Positions 34,602-43,723 are shown, counted from the first letter of the stretch. The stretch: DNA of 64,000 nucleotides from Lichenicola cladoniae (GCF_013201075.1 NZ_CP053712.1:62001-126000); one strand, 5' to 3'. The notes: a model not told the origin generated them from the letters alone. Numbers and translations are program-made.

Positions 34602-35603
34602 GTGGACAGGAGATACGATCGTAAAATCAATCGCATCCGGCGCGGTGATTACGAAGTGGGCGACTTCATTATCGCTGACGCCAAGGACGCGGACCTATCC
34701 GGTGGGGTCGTCGTCACCGGTCCCACGAGAGACGCGCTTGGTGCCAGGACAGGATGGCGGTCCCGGCCCCAATTCCTGCAGGCGATTGAGCGTATCGTCG
34801 CAGATGATGTCATCGATATCATGCTGCTATCGACGTCTAATCTGCAGCAGCTTGATCGGTCCGGAGCGTTCGACGGGTCCGACGTGCAGCCCGCGTATCG
34901 AGCTAACGACCCGAGCGATGTCTGGGGCGGGATCCGCGGTGCTACTTATTGCGCATCGGCCTCAAGTCCATACCAATCAGCCGACCTGTCCCTGACAGAC
35001 AGTCTTAAAACGCTCGCACTTTTTTCGATTACATTTAACAACTCATTGCACGACGACCTGCGGTCGCTGGAGGCATTCGCGGCATTCCGCAGCGGTGCGC
35101 GCGCCAGTGGACAGCGTTACTTCCTGGAAGTATTCAATCCGAACATCGAATGTGGCATCGCGCCCAACGACATTTCGGCCTATGTCAATGATTGCATCCT
35201 GCGCACCCTGGCCGGACTGAGATCGGAAGAACGTCCTGAGTTCCTCAAGATCGTTTTCAACGGCGCAAGGGCGCTGGATGAGCTTGTCCACCATGACCCG
35301 TCGCTCATCGTCGGCATCCTCGGCGGCGGCGCCGGCACCTCCCGTGACGCATTCGAACTCGTAGCGCAAGGCGAACGATATGGTGCACGTGTAGCGCTGT
35401 TCGGTCGCAAGATCAACTTCGCCGAGGATGAGGTTCTTTTCATTGGATTCCTCCGTAAGGTCGCCGACCGCGTGATGACGCCGGTCGATGCCGTCAAGGG
35501 TTACCACGACGCTCTCCGGCACTGCGGCAGACAAGCCGATCGCTCGCTCGATGACGATCTGGTGCTGTCGTCAGGCCCTCTGCGCCAGGCGGCAAACCAA
35601 TAG
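34602..35603 (+). CDS. Class I aldolase-like TIM-barrel protein
   Basis: A 333-residue protein starting at a GTG after GAGGGA. Features of a (beta/alpha)8 Schiff-base aldolase are readable: RYFLEVFNPN, EFLKIVFNGARALDELV (candidate catalytic Lys in LKIVFNG) and SLIVGILGGGAGTSRDAFELV, the glycine-rich phosphate-binding strand of DeoC/FbaB-like enzymes. It stands just upstream of dhaK and dhaL, so a phosphorylated ketose made by the kinase is a natural substrate. Uncharacterised barrel proteins of this type occur in polyol catabolic operons; the exact reaction is unknown. Confidence 0.6.
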   Translation: MDRRYDRKINRIRRGDYEVGDFIIADAKDADLSGGVVVTGPTRDALGARTGWRSRPQFLQAIERIVADDVIDIMLLSTSNLQQLDRSGAFDGSDVQPAYRANDPSDVWGGIRGATYCASASSPYQSADLSLTDSLKTLALFSITFNNSLHDDLRSLEAFAAFRSGARASGQRYFLEVFNPNIECGIAPNDISAYVNDCILRTLAGLRSEERPEFLKIVFNGARALDELVHHDPSLIVGILGGGAGTSRDAFELVAQGERYGARVALFGRKINFAEDEVLFIGFLRKVADRVMTPVDAVKGYHDALRHCGRQADRSLDDDLVLSSGPLRQAANQ

Positions 35604-35668
35604 ACCGGGACTGCGATCCGTGATGACTGATTCGAAATTGTGGCTAGACCAGGAAGGCGGACGAAGCA

Positions 35669-36658
35669 ATGCTTAAGAAGGCGATCAACGATCCCGAAGA
35701 CATTGTCGACGAAGTGATCCAAGGCATCGTCTTTGCTTCGCACGGTCGAGTGAGAAGCGAGCCCAAGTCACGCGTGATCTTGCGGATGGAACTCGACGAA
35801 GGCCGGCCGATGCTGCTGATCGGCGGCGGAAGCGGGCACGAGCCGATGTACGCGCAGTTCGTGGGACCTGGCTATGCCGACGCCGTGGCGGTCGGCAACG
35901 TATTCGCCGCACCTACTCCGAATACCATCCTGGCGGGGATGCGGGCGATTGATCGCGGCCAGGGCGTGTTACTAGCCTATGCGAACTTCGCCGGTGACAA
36001 CATGAACTTCGACGTAGCCGCAGAGATGGCGGAAGATCTCGGCATAAGGACTATGACCGTCCGCGCGATGGACGACATCGCGCTACCCGTTTCGGCAGGG
36101 CGTCGTGGCATGGCCGGAATCTTCTTTCTCGTCAAGATCGCGGGCGCCGCCTGTGCCTCGGGGCGTGACCTTGACGCGGCCTGCGCCATCACCACAAGGG
36201 CGCGCAACGAGACGAGGTCTCTTAGCGTCGCCTTTCGGCCAGGCTCGCTGCCTGAGACCGGCGAGCCGACATTTTCGATCGCCGATGATGAGATTGAGAT
36301 CGGCGCAGGCGGACATGGTGAGAGAGGCATTGAGACCCGCAAGGTCATGCCGGCCGACAAGCTGGTCGAACTCATGCTTGAACGCCTGATTGACGACTTC
36401 GCCCTGTCGCGCGGCCATCGGGTCGCCCTTCTCGTTAACGATTCCGGTGCGACGACGATGATGGAGCTGCTCATCGTCAACCGGCGTGTTCACGAAGTTC
36501 TAGAAGGTATTGGCGTCACGGTCGTCGACACCTGGATCGGCCCCTATGTCACCACGCAGGAGATGGCTGGTTTCTCAATCGCTATGCTCCGCCTCGACGA
36601 CGAAATCGAACACCTACTTGCAGTAGCTTGCAAGAATGAAACCTTCTTGAGGCCATGA
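35669..36658 (+). CDS. dhaK: Dihydroxyacetone kinase subunit DhaK-like
   Basis: A 329-residue DhaK-type protein. GGGSGHEP at 52-59 is the signature, NFAGDNMNFDVAAE at about 106-119 is the substrate-domain motif, and His216 in GAGGHGERG corresponds to the histidine that binds dihydroxyacetone covalently as a hemiaminal. AGGAAGG precedes the ATG. It is followed after one base by dhaL. No PTS-type DhaM is present here, so phosphate would come from ATP, as in single-chain-type or erythrulose/ketotetrose kinases. Substrate could be dihydroxyacetone, erythrulose or a related hydroxyketone. Confidence 0.88.
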   Translation: MLKKAINDPEDIVDEVIQGIVFASHGRVRSEPKSRVILRMELDEGRPMLLIGGGSGHEPMYAQFVGPGYADAVAVGNVFAAPTPNTILAGMRAIDRGQGVLLAYANFAGDNMNFDVAAEMAEDLGIRTMTVRAMDDIALPVSAGRRGMAGIFFLVKIAGAACASGRDLDAACAITTRARNETRSLSVAFRPGSLPETGEPTFSIADDEIEIGAGGHGERGIETRKVMPADKLVELMLERLIDDFALSRGHRVALLVNDSGATTMMELLIVNRRVHEVLEGIGVTVVDTWIGPYVTTQEMAGFSIAMLRLDDEIEHLLAVACKNETFLRP

Positions 36659-36659
36659 T

Positions 36660-37310
36660 ATGACCGGCTTGAGCTTGCAAGACCTGCGCATTGCCCTCAT
36701 AGCAGCCGCACAGACCGTCATCGACAGCCAGGACATGCTGACGAAGGCCGATCAGGCGATCGGCGACGGCGACCACGGACTGGGAATGGCGCGCGGCTTT
36801 AAGGCGTTCCGCGACGTCCTGGAGATCAACTCCTACCCGGACGTGCCGGCGATGCTGAAGGCAGCCGGGCAGGCGATCATGATGACGAGCGGGGGCGCGT
36901 CAGGCGTGATTTTCGGCACGCTGTTCATGGGTGCCGCGAAACCGGTCACCGGAACCGTCCTCGACGGTAAAGGTTTGGCCGCGGCCCTGGTAAGCGGCCT
37001 CGAAGCTGTGAGGGCGCGTGGAAAGGCGAACGTTGGAGACAAGACTATGGTCGATGCGCTCGCCCCGGCTGCCGGGGCAGCGCTCGTCGCCTCCGAGCGC
37101 ACCAGCGTCTTCGCCGAAGTGGCCTACAGCGCAGCAGCAGCCGCCGAAGCGGGACTGGAGGCGACGAAAGCCATGGTCGCGACAACGGGGAAGGCCAAGG
37201 GTTTGGGGGAGCGAGCGATCGGCTTCATCGACCCGGGCGCTTTGACCCTGTCCTTATTCCTGCGGTCTTTCGCGTGTGCGGCAGCTGGATCGGGCAGCGT
37301 CGCACCATAA
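36660..37310 (+). CDS. dhaL: Dihydroxyacetone kinase subunit DhaL-like (nucleotide binding)
   Basis: A 216-residue all-helical protein with the DhaL metal/nucleotide motif ADQAIGDGDHG (Asp31, Asp36, Asp38), SGGASG, VGDKTMVDALAPA and the terminal GLGERAIGFIDPGA. DhaL holds ADP/ATP and Mg and donates phosphate to the substrate on DhaK. It is complete and directly follows dhaK. It converges on the SorC regulator, 41 bases away. Confidence 0.9.
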   Translation: MTGLSLQDLRIALIAAAQTVIDSQDMLTKADQAIGDGDHGLGMARGFKAFRDVLEINSYPDVPAMLKAAGQAIMMTSGGASGVIFGTLFMGAAKPVTGTVLDGKGLAAALVSGLEAVRARGKANVGDKTMVDALAPAAGAALVASERTSVFAEVAYSAAAAAEAGLEATKAMVATTGKAKGLGERAIGFIDPGALTLSLFLRSFACAAAGSGSVAP

Positions 37311-37330
37311 TGATGGCGATGCATGGCAAT

Positions 37331-37345
37331 CCACCTGGGAGGTGG
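37331..37345. terminator. Weak hairpin between convergent dhaL and the SorC gene
   Basis: CCACCT at 37331-37336 pairs with AGGTGG at 37340-37345 around GGG. There is no T-run on either strand, so this is at best a Rho-assisted or weak bidirectional terminator. The position between convergent genes is the main support. Confidence 0.3.
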
Positions 37346-37351
37346 GCGTGC

Positions 37352-38317
37352 TTACGTCTCTGCGTCCTTGGCCAGGAGGCTTGTCGCAGCGGCATGGTCG
37401 ATGACCAGACGGTTGATCGAGCCGCCCCTGAGCGCAGCCAGGGTCGGGACCACCTTCTCCAAACCGCAGACAACCAGCAGGATATCGGCGATCTCCTTCA
37501 ACTCGATCAGCGTGATTCCGATCATTCGATCATCGAGAATGCCGAGGACCGGTTGGCCGGCAGCGTTCATGAACCGCATGGCCATGCTGCCGACAGCGCC
37601 TCTCGCGCGGTAATCGCCGATGGCCTGTGTTGATGACACGCCAAGCGTGTATGCGGCCATCGATAGATCACACGGGCTCAGGGACAGAACCGCCTTGTTG
37701 CATTGCCTCAGTTCCGCGAGCTGCTGCTGGATGATTGGCTCTCGTTTCAGGGCAGTCGCAAGATCAGCGTTGCTGCAGATGGCTGGTGCGACCAATGTCA
37801 CACAATGGCCCGATAGCTTGCGGGCGATCTCGAGAGTACAGGCCTCGGCCGACTGAACGACCGGGTTGGCCAGCGATCCGATCAACTGTCGGACAACCAC
37901 GTTTTCGACCGTATGGACCGGCATGAACTTGGACACCAGAGAAACCGTTTCACCGCATGAAACGCCGAGCTGATCGCCTGGACGGAGGCTGTCGGCCAAC
38001 ACGTAGCCTGCTGCCGTGCACACCGCCTTCAACAGGTCTCCACCCGCCAGATCGGGCTCGTCGACAATATGGACGTCCGTGAGCTTGAAGCGCGTCCTCA
38101 ACTTGCTCGACAACTGGTGAACCTTGAAATGTCCGGGCTGCAGACGGATCTCAAACAGCCGGCGTTCCTTCGCCTGTTTCAGGTAGGAAAGAACCGTAGG
38201 ACGCGAGACCGACAACTTCTTGGCGATCTCACCCTGGCTGAGGTCATCGATGTAGTACATCCAGATGACCTCGGAAAGCTGCCGGTCACTGATCTCCTTA
38301 CCTCTGAGCATGATCAT
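37352..38317 (-). CDS. SorC-family sugar-binding transcriptional regulator
   Basis: A 321-residue regulator. The N-terminal HTH is WMYYIDDLSQGEIAKKLSVSRPTVLSYLKQAKERRL. A C-terminal sugar-phosphate-isomerase-like effector domain follows, with LGVSCGETVSLVSKFM and AVGSMAMRFMNAAGQPVLGILDDRMIGITLIELKEI, which matches the SorC family. SorC proteins sense phosphorylated sugars and regulate the adjacent catabolic operon. It is divergent from the haloalkane dehalogenase and convergent with dhaL. Two related intergenic elements (34488 and 38444) are candidates for its binding sites. Confidence 0.88.
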   Translation of the reverse strand: MIMLRGKEISDRQLSEVIWMYYIDDLSQGEIAKKLSVSRPTVLSYLKQAKERRLFEIRLQPGHFKVHQLSSKLRTRFKLTDVHIVDEPDLAGGDLLKAVCTAAGYVLADSLRPGDQLGVSCGETVSLVSKFMPVHTVENVVVRQLIGSLANPVVQSAEACTLEIARKLSGHCVTLVAPAICSNADLATALKREPIIQQQLAELRQCNKAVLSLSPCDLSMAAYTLGVSSTQAIGDYRARGAVGSMAMRFMNAAGQPVLGILDDRMIGITLIELKEIADILLVVCGLEKVVPTLAALRGGSINRLVIDHAAATSLLAKDAET

Positions 38318-38377
38318 CCTCTCGTGAACGTTCTCTAACTTCGATTGTCCGGCGATCGGTCCGCCGGAGTAGTGACT

Positions 38378-38392
38378 TGATATGGCATATCA
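38378..38392. promoter_or_regulatory. Palindrome in the SorC/dehalogenase intergenic region
   Basis: TGATATG-G-CATATCA, a perfect 7-1-7 inverted repeat, 61 bases upstream of the SorC start and about 200 bases upstream of the dehalogenase. It is a plausible operator for autoregulation. It has no copy in the SDR/aldolase intergenic region. Confidence 0.45.
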
Positions 38393-38443
38393 GATTGCAC
38401 GGCTCGACCACCAACCACAGGGTTTAAGACACAAGGTTCGAGT

Positions 38444-38477
38444 CTTTACACTTGTAAGTCCGCCGTGCGTATGTAAA
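38444..38477 (+). promoter_or_regulatory. Candidate SorC-regulator site 2
   Basis: CTTTACACTTGTAAG plus ATGTAAA with the same 27-base offset as at 34488-34521. The first block is nearly palindromic (TTACA..TGTAA). It lies 120 bases upstream of the haloalkane dehalogenase start. The shared element links this operon with the SDR/aldolase/DhaKL operons. Confidence 0.55.
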
Positions 38478-38596
38478 CTCACACGGTATGCATTCGCATG
38501 GCGTGAGCACAACTGACGCCCGCCGATCGGCGGATCCAGGCTCATGTAAGCATGTAGACGTCATCGACTTGCCTGAAGCCCTCTGGGAGTAAAATC

Positions 38597-39469
38597 ATGG
38601 TTGATCATCGTGACATGAAATATGTCGAGGTGCTCGGCTCGAAGATCGCCTATGTTGATACCGGTGGTCATCATAAAAAGCCAGTCGTCCTGTTCCAGCA
38701 CGGCAATCCGACGTCGTCTTATTTATGGCGCGATGTAATTCCGCACGTCGCGCCGCACGCGCGCTGCATAGCCGCCGATTTGATCGGATTCGGCTATTCG
38801 GACAAACCGGATATCGCCTATCGCGTAGAGGATCACGCACGCTACTTCGAGTCGTTTATCGAAGCGCTCTCCATCGAAGACGTCGTGTTGGTTCTGCACG
38901 ATTGGGGTTCGGCGCTGGGGCTGGACTGGGCGCGGCGGCACGAAAAGCGTGTCCGAGGCCTCGTGTTGATGGAGTTCATCCCGCCGATCCCGACCTGGGG
39001 AGACATGCTCCCGAAGGTCGCCCAGGCTTTCCGCTGCTTCCGAGACCCGGTGCAGGGTCGCAAGATGGTCGTCGACGAGAACGGCTTCGTCGAGCAGACG
39101 CTGCCCGGAGATGTCGTCGGCGGCCTGTCCGAGGAAGTCATGGAGGTCTATCGAGCACCATTTCTCGATCCCGCCCATCGCGAACCAGTCTATCGCTTTC
39201 CCAACGAGTTGCCGATCGCGGGTCTACCCGTCGACGTCTGGGCGATGGCGACCGCCTATCATAACTGGCTGCTCGGTAACGATGTGTCGAAACTGTTTTT
39301 CTGGGTTGAGCCGGGCGCGCTTATCCCGGCCGAGCGTGGTGCTTGGTATGCGGAGCATCTCCGCAATTGCCGCTCGGTCGCTCTCGGTGCCGGCGAGCAC
39401 TTTCTCCAGGAGAACCACGCCGATATTATCGGACAGGAGATCACACAGTGGCTTCTGACGCTCCGCTAA
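38597..39469 (+). CDS. dhaA: Haloalkane dehalogenase (HLD-II type)
   Basis: A 290-residue alpha/beta hydrolase with the complete haloalkane dehalogenase pentad: nucleophile Asp102 in LHDWGSALG, halide-binding Trp103 and Asn37 (QHGNPTSSYLWR), acid Glu126 in LVLMEFIPP (a Glu after strand 6, the HLD-II arrangement of DhaA/LinB) and base His274 in QENHAD. It hydrolyses a carbon-halogen bond to an alcohol and halide, without cofactors. Length matches LinB (296) and DhaA (293). GGGAG precedes the ATG. It heads an operon with alcohol and aldehyde dehydrogenases, so the product alcohol is likely oxidised further. The symbol names the family, not a proven orthologue. Confidence 0.9.
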   Translation: MVDHRDMKYVEVLGSKIAYVDTGGHHKKPVVLFQHGNPTSSYLWRDVIPHVAPHARCIAADLIGFGYSDKPDIAYRVEDHARYFESFIEALSIEDVVLVLHDWGSALGLDWARRHEKRVRGLVLMEFIPPIPTWGDMLPKVAQAFRCFRDPVQGRKMVVDENGFVEQTLPGDVVGGLSEEVMEVYRAPFLDPAHREPVYRFPNELPIAGLPVDVWAMATAYHNWLLGNDVSKLFFWVEPGALIPAERGAWYAEHLRNCRSVALGAGEHFLQENHADIIGQEITQWLLTLR

Positions 39470-39542
39470 AACTAATCGCCGCGATAGTGTTCGACAGAGT
39501 CGATGCGAATGGCCCTGATTAGGGAAAGACGAGTGGATAGCA

Positions 39543-40700
39543 GTGCAATCATTCACGTTTCATACCGTTCAGGCAATTCACGTAGCACCGGGACTGGCTG
39601 CGAAGCTTCCCGCCAAACTGGCGTTGTCGCTCGGCAGCCGAGTGCTCGTCGTGACCGACGCGTCGATCCGTCGGCTCGGGCTGCTCGACCCATTTATCGC
39701 CTGCCTCTCGGCTGCCGGGGCTGATTTCGCGGTCTTCGACGGCGTCTTCGCCGATCCGCCGGAGGATAACATCCATGCGGCCGTCGCGCTGGCGGTGGAC
39801 TTTCCGGCGACAGGTATCGTCGGCTTTGGCGGGGGCTCGGCGATGGATGTCGCCAAGGTCGTGGCGCTGATCGCCGGGAGCGGTCAGACGCTCGATCAGG
39901 TCTACGGAATGCATGTGGCTACCGGGCCTCGGCTTCCCCTAATGCTCGTCCCTACAACGGCCGGCACCGGCTCGGAGGTGACGCCGATCGCGATCATCAC
40001 CGCCGATGGCGTCAAAAAGGGCGTGATCTCCCAGCACCTGCTTCCCGACATCGCGATTCTGGACGCGGAGCTGACGATCGGACTGCCGCCAGCGGTGACC
40101 GCGATGACTGGCCTCGACGCAATGGTCCATGCAATTGAGGCCTTCGCCTCGGCATCGCCCAACAGGAACCCGGTTTCGCAGGGTCTGGCGAGACAAGCGC
40201 TGCGCCTCCTGGGCACCAATTTGCGTCGCGTCGTCGCGGACGGAACCCTGATCGATGCCCGTGCCTCGATGCTTCTCGGGTCGTTGCTGGCCGGGCAGGC
40301 GTTCGCGAACTCTCCGGTCGCGGCCGTGCACGCACTATCCTATCCGATCGGCGGACAGTTCCACATCCCGCACGGTCTCTCGAACGCGCTCGTCCTACCG
40401 CATGTTCTGCGGTTTAATCTACCGAACGCGACCGAGGACTATGCCGCGATCGCGGCCGACGCTTTTCCCGACCTCGCCACCGTGCCGCACGCCGAGCGGG
40501 GTCTGGCGCTGATCGAGGCGCTGGTCGCCCTCATAGGAGACGTCGGGCTTCCCACGACGCTCGAAGCTGTCGGGATCCCGGAAGGAAGCCTCGAAAGCAT
40601 GGCCGACGAAGCCATGCAACAGACCCGTCTGCTCGTGAACAATCCCCGTCCCGTCACGCGCGAGGACGCCCTGCGGATCTACCGTGCAGCGTACAGTTGA
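39543..40700 (+). CDS. Iron-containing alcohol dehydrogenase
   Basis: A 385-residue group III (Fe-ADH) enzyme. It has the nucleotide-binding GFGGGSAMDVAKVVAL, PTTAGTGSEVT, and metal ligands in the LDAELTIGLP Asp, DAMVHAIEAF His, AVHALSYPIGG His and the following HGLSNALVLPH His. It starts at a GTG, 73 bases after the dehalogenase stop. It should oxidise the primary alcohol or hydroxyacid produced by the dehalogenase; 4-hydroxybutyrate dehydrogenases belong to this family, which is relevant given the SSADH-like gene downstream. Substrate is inferred. Confidence 0.9.
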   Translation: MQSFTFHTVQAIHVAPGLAAKLPAKLALSLGSRVLVVTDASIRRLGLLDPFIACLSAAGADFAVFDGVFADPPEDNIHAAVALAVDFPATGIVGFGGGSAMDVAKVVALIAGSGQTLDQVYGMHVATGPRLPLMLVPTTAGTGSEVTPIAIITADGVKKGVISQHLLPDIAILDAELTIGLPPAVTAMTGLDAMVHAIEAFASASPNRNPVSQGLARQALRLLGTNLRRVVADGTLIDARASMLLGSLLAGQAFANSPVAAVHALSYPIGGQFHIPHGLSNALVLPHVLRFNLPNATEDYAAIAADAFPDLATVPHAERGLALIEALVALIGDVGLPTTLEAVGIPEGSLESMADEAMQQTRLLVNNPRPVTREDALRIYRAAYS

Positions 40701-40744
40701 TCGCCCGAGACACTTCCGAAACGCAACACTGGAGAACAACCGTC

Positions 40745-42196
40745 ATGTCGACCGCCACTACCGAAAAGCTAGCCCGTATCTTCGACGGCCCCTATTATCT
40801 CAGCATTGCCGGCAAGCTGGTCGAAGCGAAGTATAGCTTCGACGTCTTCAACCCCGCAACGGGTGAGATTCTGGCGAAGGCGCCCGCAGCAAGCCCGGCA
40901 CAGCTCGACGAGGCAATCGCTGCGGCCAAGACCGCGTTCAAGAGCTGGTCGACTCTCGGCTATGACGAGCGTGAGACGTATCTGAACGCTTATGCGGATG
41001 CCCTTGAAAAGAGCCGCGACGAGTTAGCCCGTCTTCTGACCGCGGAACAGGGCAAGCCGCTTAAGACCGGAGCCGAGCCGGAAATCGATCAATCGATCTC
41101 CTACATCCGCCAGATCGCGGCGCGGCGCGTTCCGATCGAGATCGTAGAGGAGACCGATACGCATTGTGTCGAGCTGCACCATCCGCCGCTGGGCGTAGTC
41201 GGTGCGATAACGCCATGGAATTTCCCGGTCGTGCTGGCCCTGTGGAAGGTGGCGCCGGCGCTGATCACCGGCAACACCATCGTCATAAAGCCGTCGCCGT
41301 TCACGCCGCTCTCGACGCTGCGCTTCGGCGAGATCGCTCAGGGCGTGCTGCCGCCCGGCGTGCTTTCTGTCGTTTCGGGTGGGAATGAGCTGGGCACACA
41401 AATGACGGCTCACCCTGACCTCGCGAAGATCAGCTTCACCGGCTCGACCGCGACGGGTAAGGAGGTGATCCGCTCGACCGCCGACACGGTCAAGCGTCTG
41501 ACCCTGGAGATGGGCGGGAACGACGCGGCGATCGTACTGCCCGATGCTGACTGGAAATCGATCATTCCGCAGCTGTTTTGGGGAGCGGTCGGCAATTCGG
41601 GACAGTGGTGTGTCGGCATCAAGCGCCTCTACGTCCACCGCTCCGTGCACGAGGAGTTCGTTGCGGCGTTCGTCGACTATGCAAAGCAACAGAAGATGGG
41701 CGACGGCCTCGATCCGGATGTCACGATCGGTCCCGTGCAAAACAAGATGCAGTTCGAAAAGGTCAAGACCCTCCTCGACGACATCAAGGCCAACGGTCAG
41801 AAGATTGCCCTCGGCGGCGAGATCGACGAGCGCCGTCCGGGCTACTTCATTCCCGTCACGGTGATCGACAACCCACCCGAGGCTGCCAGGATCGTGCAGG
41901 AAGAGCAGTTCGCCCCGATCGTACCGATTGTCATGTATGATGACGTCGAGGATGCCATAGGCCGTGCCAACGACACTCCTTTTGGGCTCGGAGGCTCGGT
42001 CTGGGGCCGCGACACCCGCGCGGCGGTGGCCGTCGCCAACAGGCTGGAGACGGGCATGGTATGGGTTAACGAGATCCACACCCAGGGCGTGGACATCCCC
42101 TTCGGCGGCCACAAGCAATCCGGGCTCGGAACCGAGCATGGCAGGGAGGGGCGCCTGCTTTTTACCAATGCAAAGACCGTGCTGGTCCACAAGTAG
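40745..42196 (+). CDS. NAD(P)-dependent aldehyde dehydrogenase
   Basis: A 483-residue ALDH. It has [22 protein letters not shown] (cofactor and oxyanion Asn), FTGSTATGK, Glu255 in LEMGGND and nucleophile Cys289 in GNSGQWCVG, with a normal C-terminal [13 protein letters not shown]. The ATG at 40745 follows CTGGAGAACAACC; a longer in-frame start overlaps the Fe-ADH. It probably converts the aldehyde from the Fe-ADH to the carboxylate. It closely follows and shares the operon with the dehalogenase and Fe-ADH. Confidence 0.9.
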   Translation: MSTATTEKLARIFDGPYYLSIAGKLVEAKYSFDVFNPATGEILAKAPAASPAQLDEAIAAAKTAFKSWSTLGYDERETYLNAYADALEKSRDELARLLTAEQGKPLKTGAEPEIDQSISYIRQIAARRVPIEIVEETDTHCVELHHPPLGVVGAITPWNFPVVLALWKVAPALITGNTIVIKPSPFTPLSTLRFGEIAQGVLPPGVLSVVSGGNELGTQMTAHPDLAKISFTGSTATGKEVIRSTADTVKRLTLEMGGNDAAIVLPDADWKSIIPQLFWGAVGNSGQWCVGIKRLYVHRSVHEEFVAAFVDYAKQQKMGDGLDPDVTIGPVQNKMQFEKVKTLLDDIKANGQKIALGGEIDERRPGYFIPVTVIDNPPEAARIVQEEQFAPIVPIVMYDDVEDAIGRANDTPFGLGGSVWGRDTRAAVAVANRLETGMVWVNEIHTQGVDIPFGGHKQSGLGTEHGREGRLLFTNAKTVLVHK

Positions 42197-42259
42197 CCAA
42201 GCAAGATGGTGCGCGGACGCCCAATCGGTTGAAGCAAGGTGCAAGGGGAGTTGCCGGAA

Positions 42260-43723
42260 ATGGATATTCTGCAAACGCTCAGGACTGACGGCTGGCTGAG
42301 GGAAGACAACGCGATCGGAGGAGCGTGGCTAGGTGCCGACAGCGGTGAGAGCCACGAGGTCGCCAACCCGGCGACCGGACAGGTGGTCGGCACGATCGCC
42401 TGGTCCGGCGCTGCCGAGACTAGGGCGGCGATCGACGCGGCCCAGGGCGCCTTCGCAACTTGGTCCACTACCACGGCCGAAGAGCGGGCCGGCGCGTTGT
42501 CTCAAATGGCGACCATCATCCGAAGCAATGCCGATCTGCTGGCGTCTATGCTCACGATCGAGCAGGGCAAACCGCTTGCCGAGGCACGCGGCGAAATTCT
42601 TCTCGGCGCCAACTACGTCCAATGGTTCGCTGAGGAGGCCCGCCGAGTCAACGGCGAGATCATTCCCTCTCCTTGGAAAGGACGCCAAATCCTGGTCACG
42701 CGTGAGCCGGTCGGGGTCGTTGCCGCAATCTCGCCATGGAACTTTCCGTTCCTGATGCTTTCGCGAAAGATCGCGCCGGCGTTGGCGGCCGGATGCACCG
42801 TGGTCGTAAAGCCGGCGGATCTGACGCCGTTCTGTGGCCTCCTGTGGGCAGTTCTTGCTGAGAAGTCTGGCGTCCCGGCCGGCGTCGTCAACGTGGTGAC
42901 CGGGGATGCGGCGACGATCGGGGGCGAGATGACCGCAAATCCCCTGGTCCGTAAGCTCACTTTTACCGGCTCGACCCGTGTCGGAAAGCTGTTATACCAG
43001 CAGTCGGCCGCGACGATGAAGAAGCTGTCAATGGAATTGGGCGGGAATGCCCCCTTCATCGTGTTTGACGATGCCGATCTAGATCGCGCGGTCGATGGCG
43101 CGATTGCTGCCAAGTATCGCAACTCCGGCCAGACCTGCGTCTGCGTAAACCGCTTCTACGTACAGCACGGGATCCACGACGCTTTCGCGGCGCGCTTGGC
43201 CGAGCGTGTGCGCACGCTCAAGGTCGGCGATGGGTTCGAGACCGGGGTCCAGCAGGGACCGCTCATCAACGAGGCCACTGTCCGGAAGGTCGCAATCCAT
43301 GTCGAGGACGCCGTGGCGAAGGGAGGTAAGGTCCTGGTGGGGGGCAAGCGTCACGAGCTGGGGGGCACCTTTTACGAGCCGACCGTCATCACAGATGCAT
43401 CCAACGATATGTTAGTCGCTCGTGAAGAGACCTTCGGGCCGCTCTCGGCACTGTTCCGCTTCCGTGACGAGCAAGAGGCTATTGATGCGGCCAACGCGAC
43501 CGAATATGGTCTGGCTGCCTATTTCTACACCACAAATCTTGCACGCGCGTTCCGCGTCGCGCGAGTGCTCCAGACTGGCATGATCGGCATCAATGATGGC
43601 CTTATCACGACCGAGGTAGCACCCTTCGGCGGCATCAAGGATAGCGGGATTGGCCGTGAGGGATCTAGCAACGGTATCACGGAGTATCTCAACCTTAAAT
43701 ATCTTAGTGTAGGTGGCCTGTAG
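42260..43723 (+). CDS. gabD: Succinate-semialdehyde dehydrogenase-like ALDH
   Basis: A 487-residue ALDH of the GabD/SSADH type. It has VVAAISPWNFPFLMLSRKIAPALAAGCTVVVKPA, Glu259 in MELGGNAP and Cys293 in NSGQTCVCVNRFY, where the second Cys is part of the redox-switch CVC found in many SSADHs. SGIGREGSSNGITEYLNLKY closes the protein. It is the last gene of the dehalogenase operon. If it really uses succinate semialdehyde, the operon would route a halogenated C4 compound to succinate; that is a hypothesis. Confidence 0.85.
   Translation: MDILQTLRTDGWLREDNAIGGAWLGADSGESHEVANPATGQVVGTIAWSGAAETRAAIDAAQGAFATWSTTTAEERAGALSQMATIIRSNADLLASMLTIEQGKPLAEARGEILLGANYVQWFAEEARRVNGEIIPSPWKGRQILVTREPVGVVAAISPWNFPFLMLSRKIAPALAAGCTVVVKPADLTPFCGLLWAVLAEKSGVPAGVVNVVTGDAATIGGEMTANPLVRKLTFTGSTRVGKLLYQQSAATMKKLSMELGGNAPFIVFDDADLDRAVDGAIAAKYRNSGQTCVCVNRFYVQHGIHDAFAARLAERVRTLKVGDGFETGVQQGPLINEATVRKVAIHVEDAVAKGGKVLVGGKRHELGGTFYEPTVITDASNDMLVAREETFGPLSALFRFRDEQEAIDAANATEYGLAAYFYTTNLARAFRVARVLQTGMIGINDGLITTEVAPFGGIKDSGIGREGSSNGITEYLNLKYLSVGGL

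Noticed and set aside
37331-37345. Strong intrinsic terminator between dhaL and the SorC gene
   Set aside because: The stem is only six base pairs and has no T-run, so it is listed only as a weak candidate.
41024-42274. A 416-residue minus-strand frame
   Set aside because: Antisense to the first aldehyde dehydrogenase, with no motifs.
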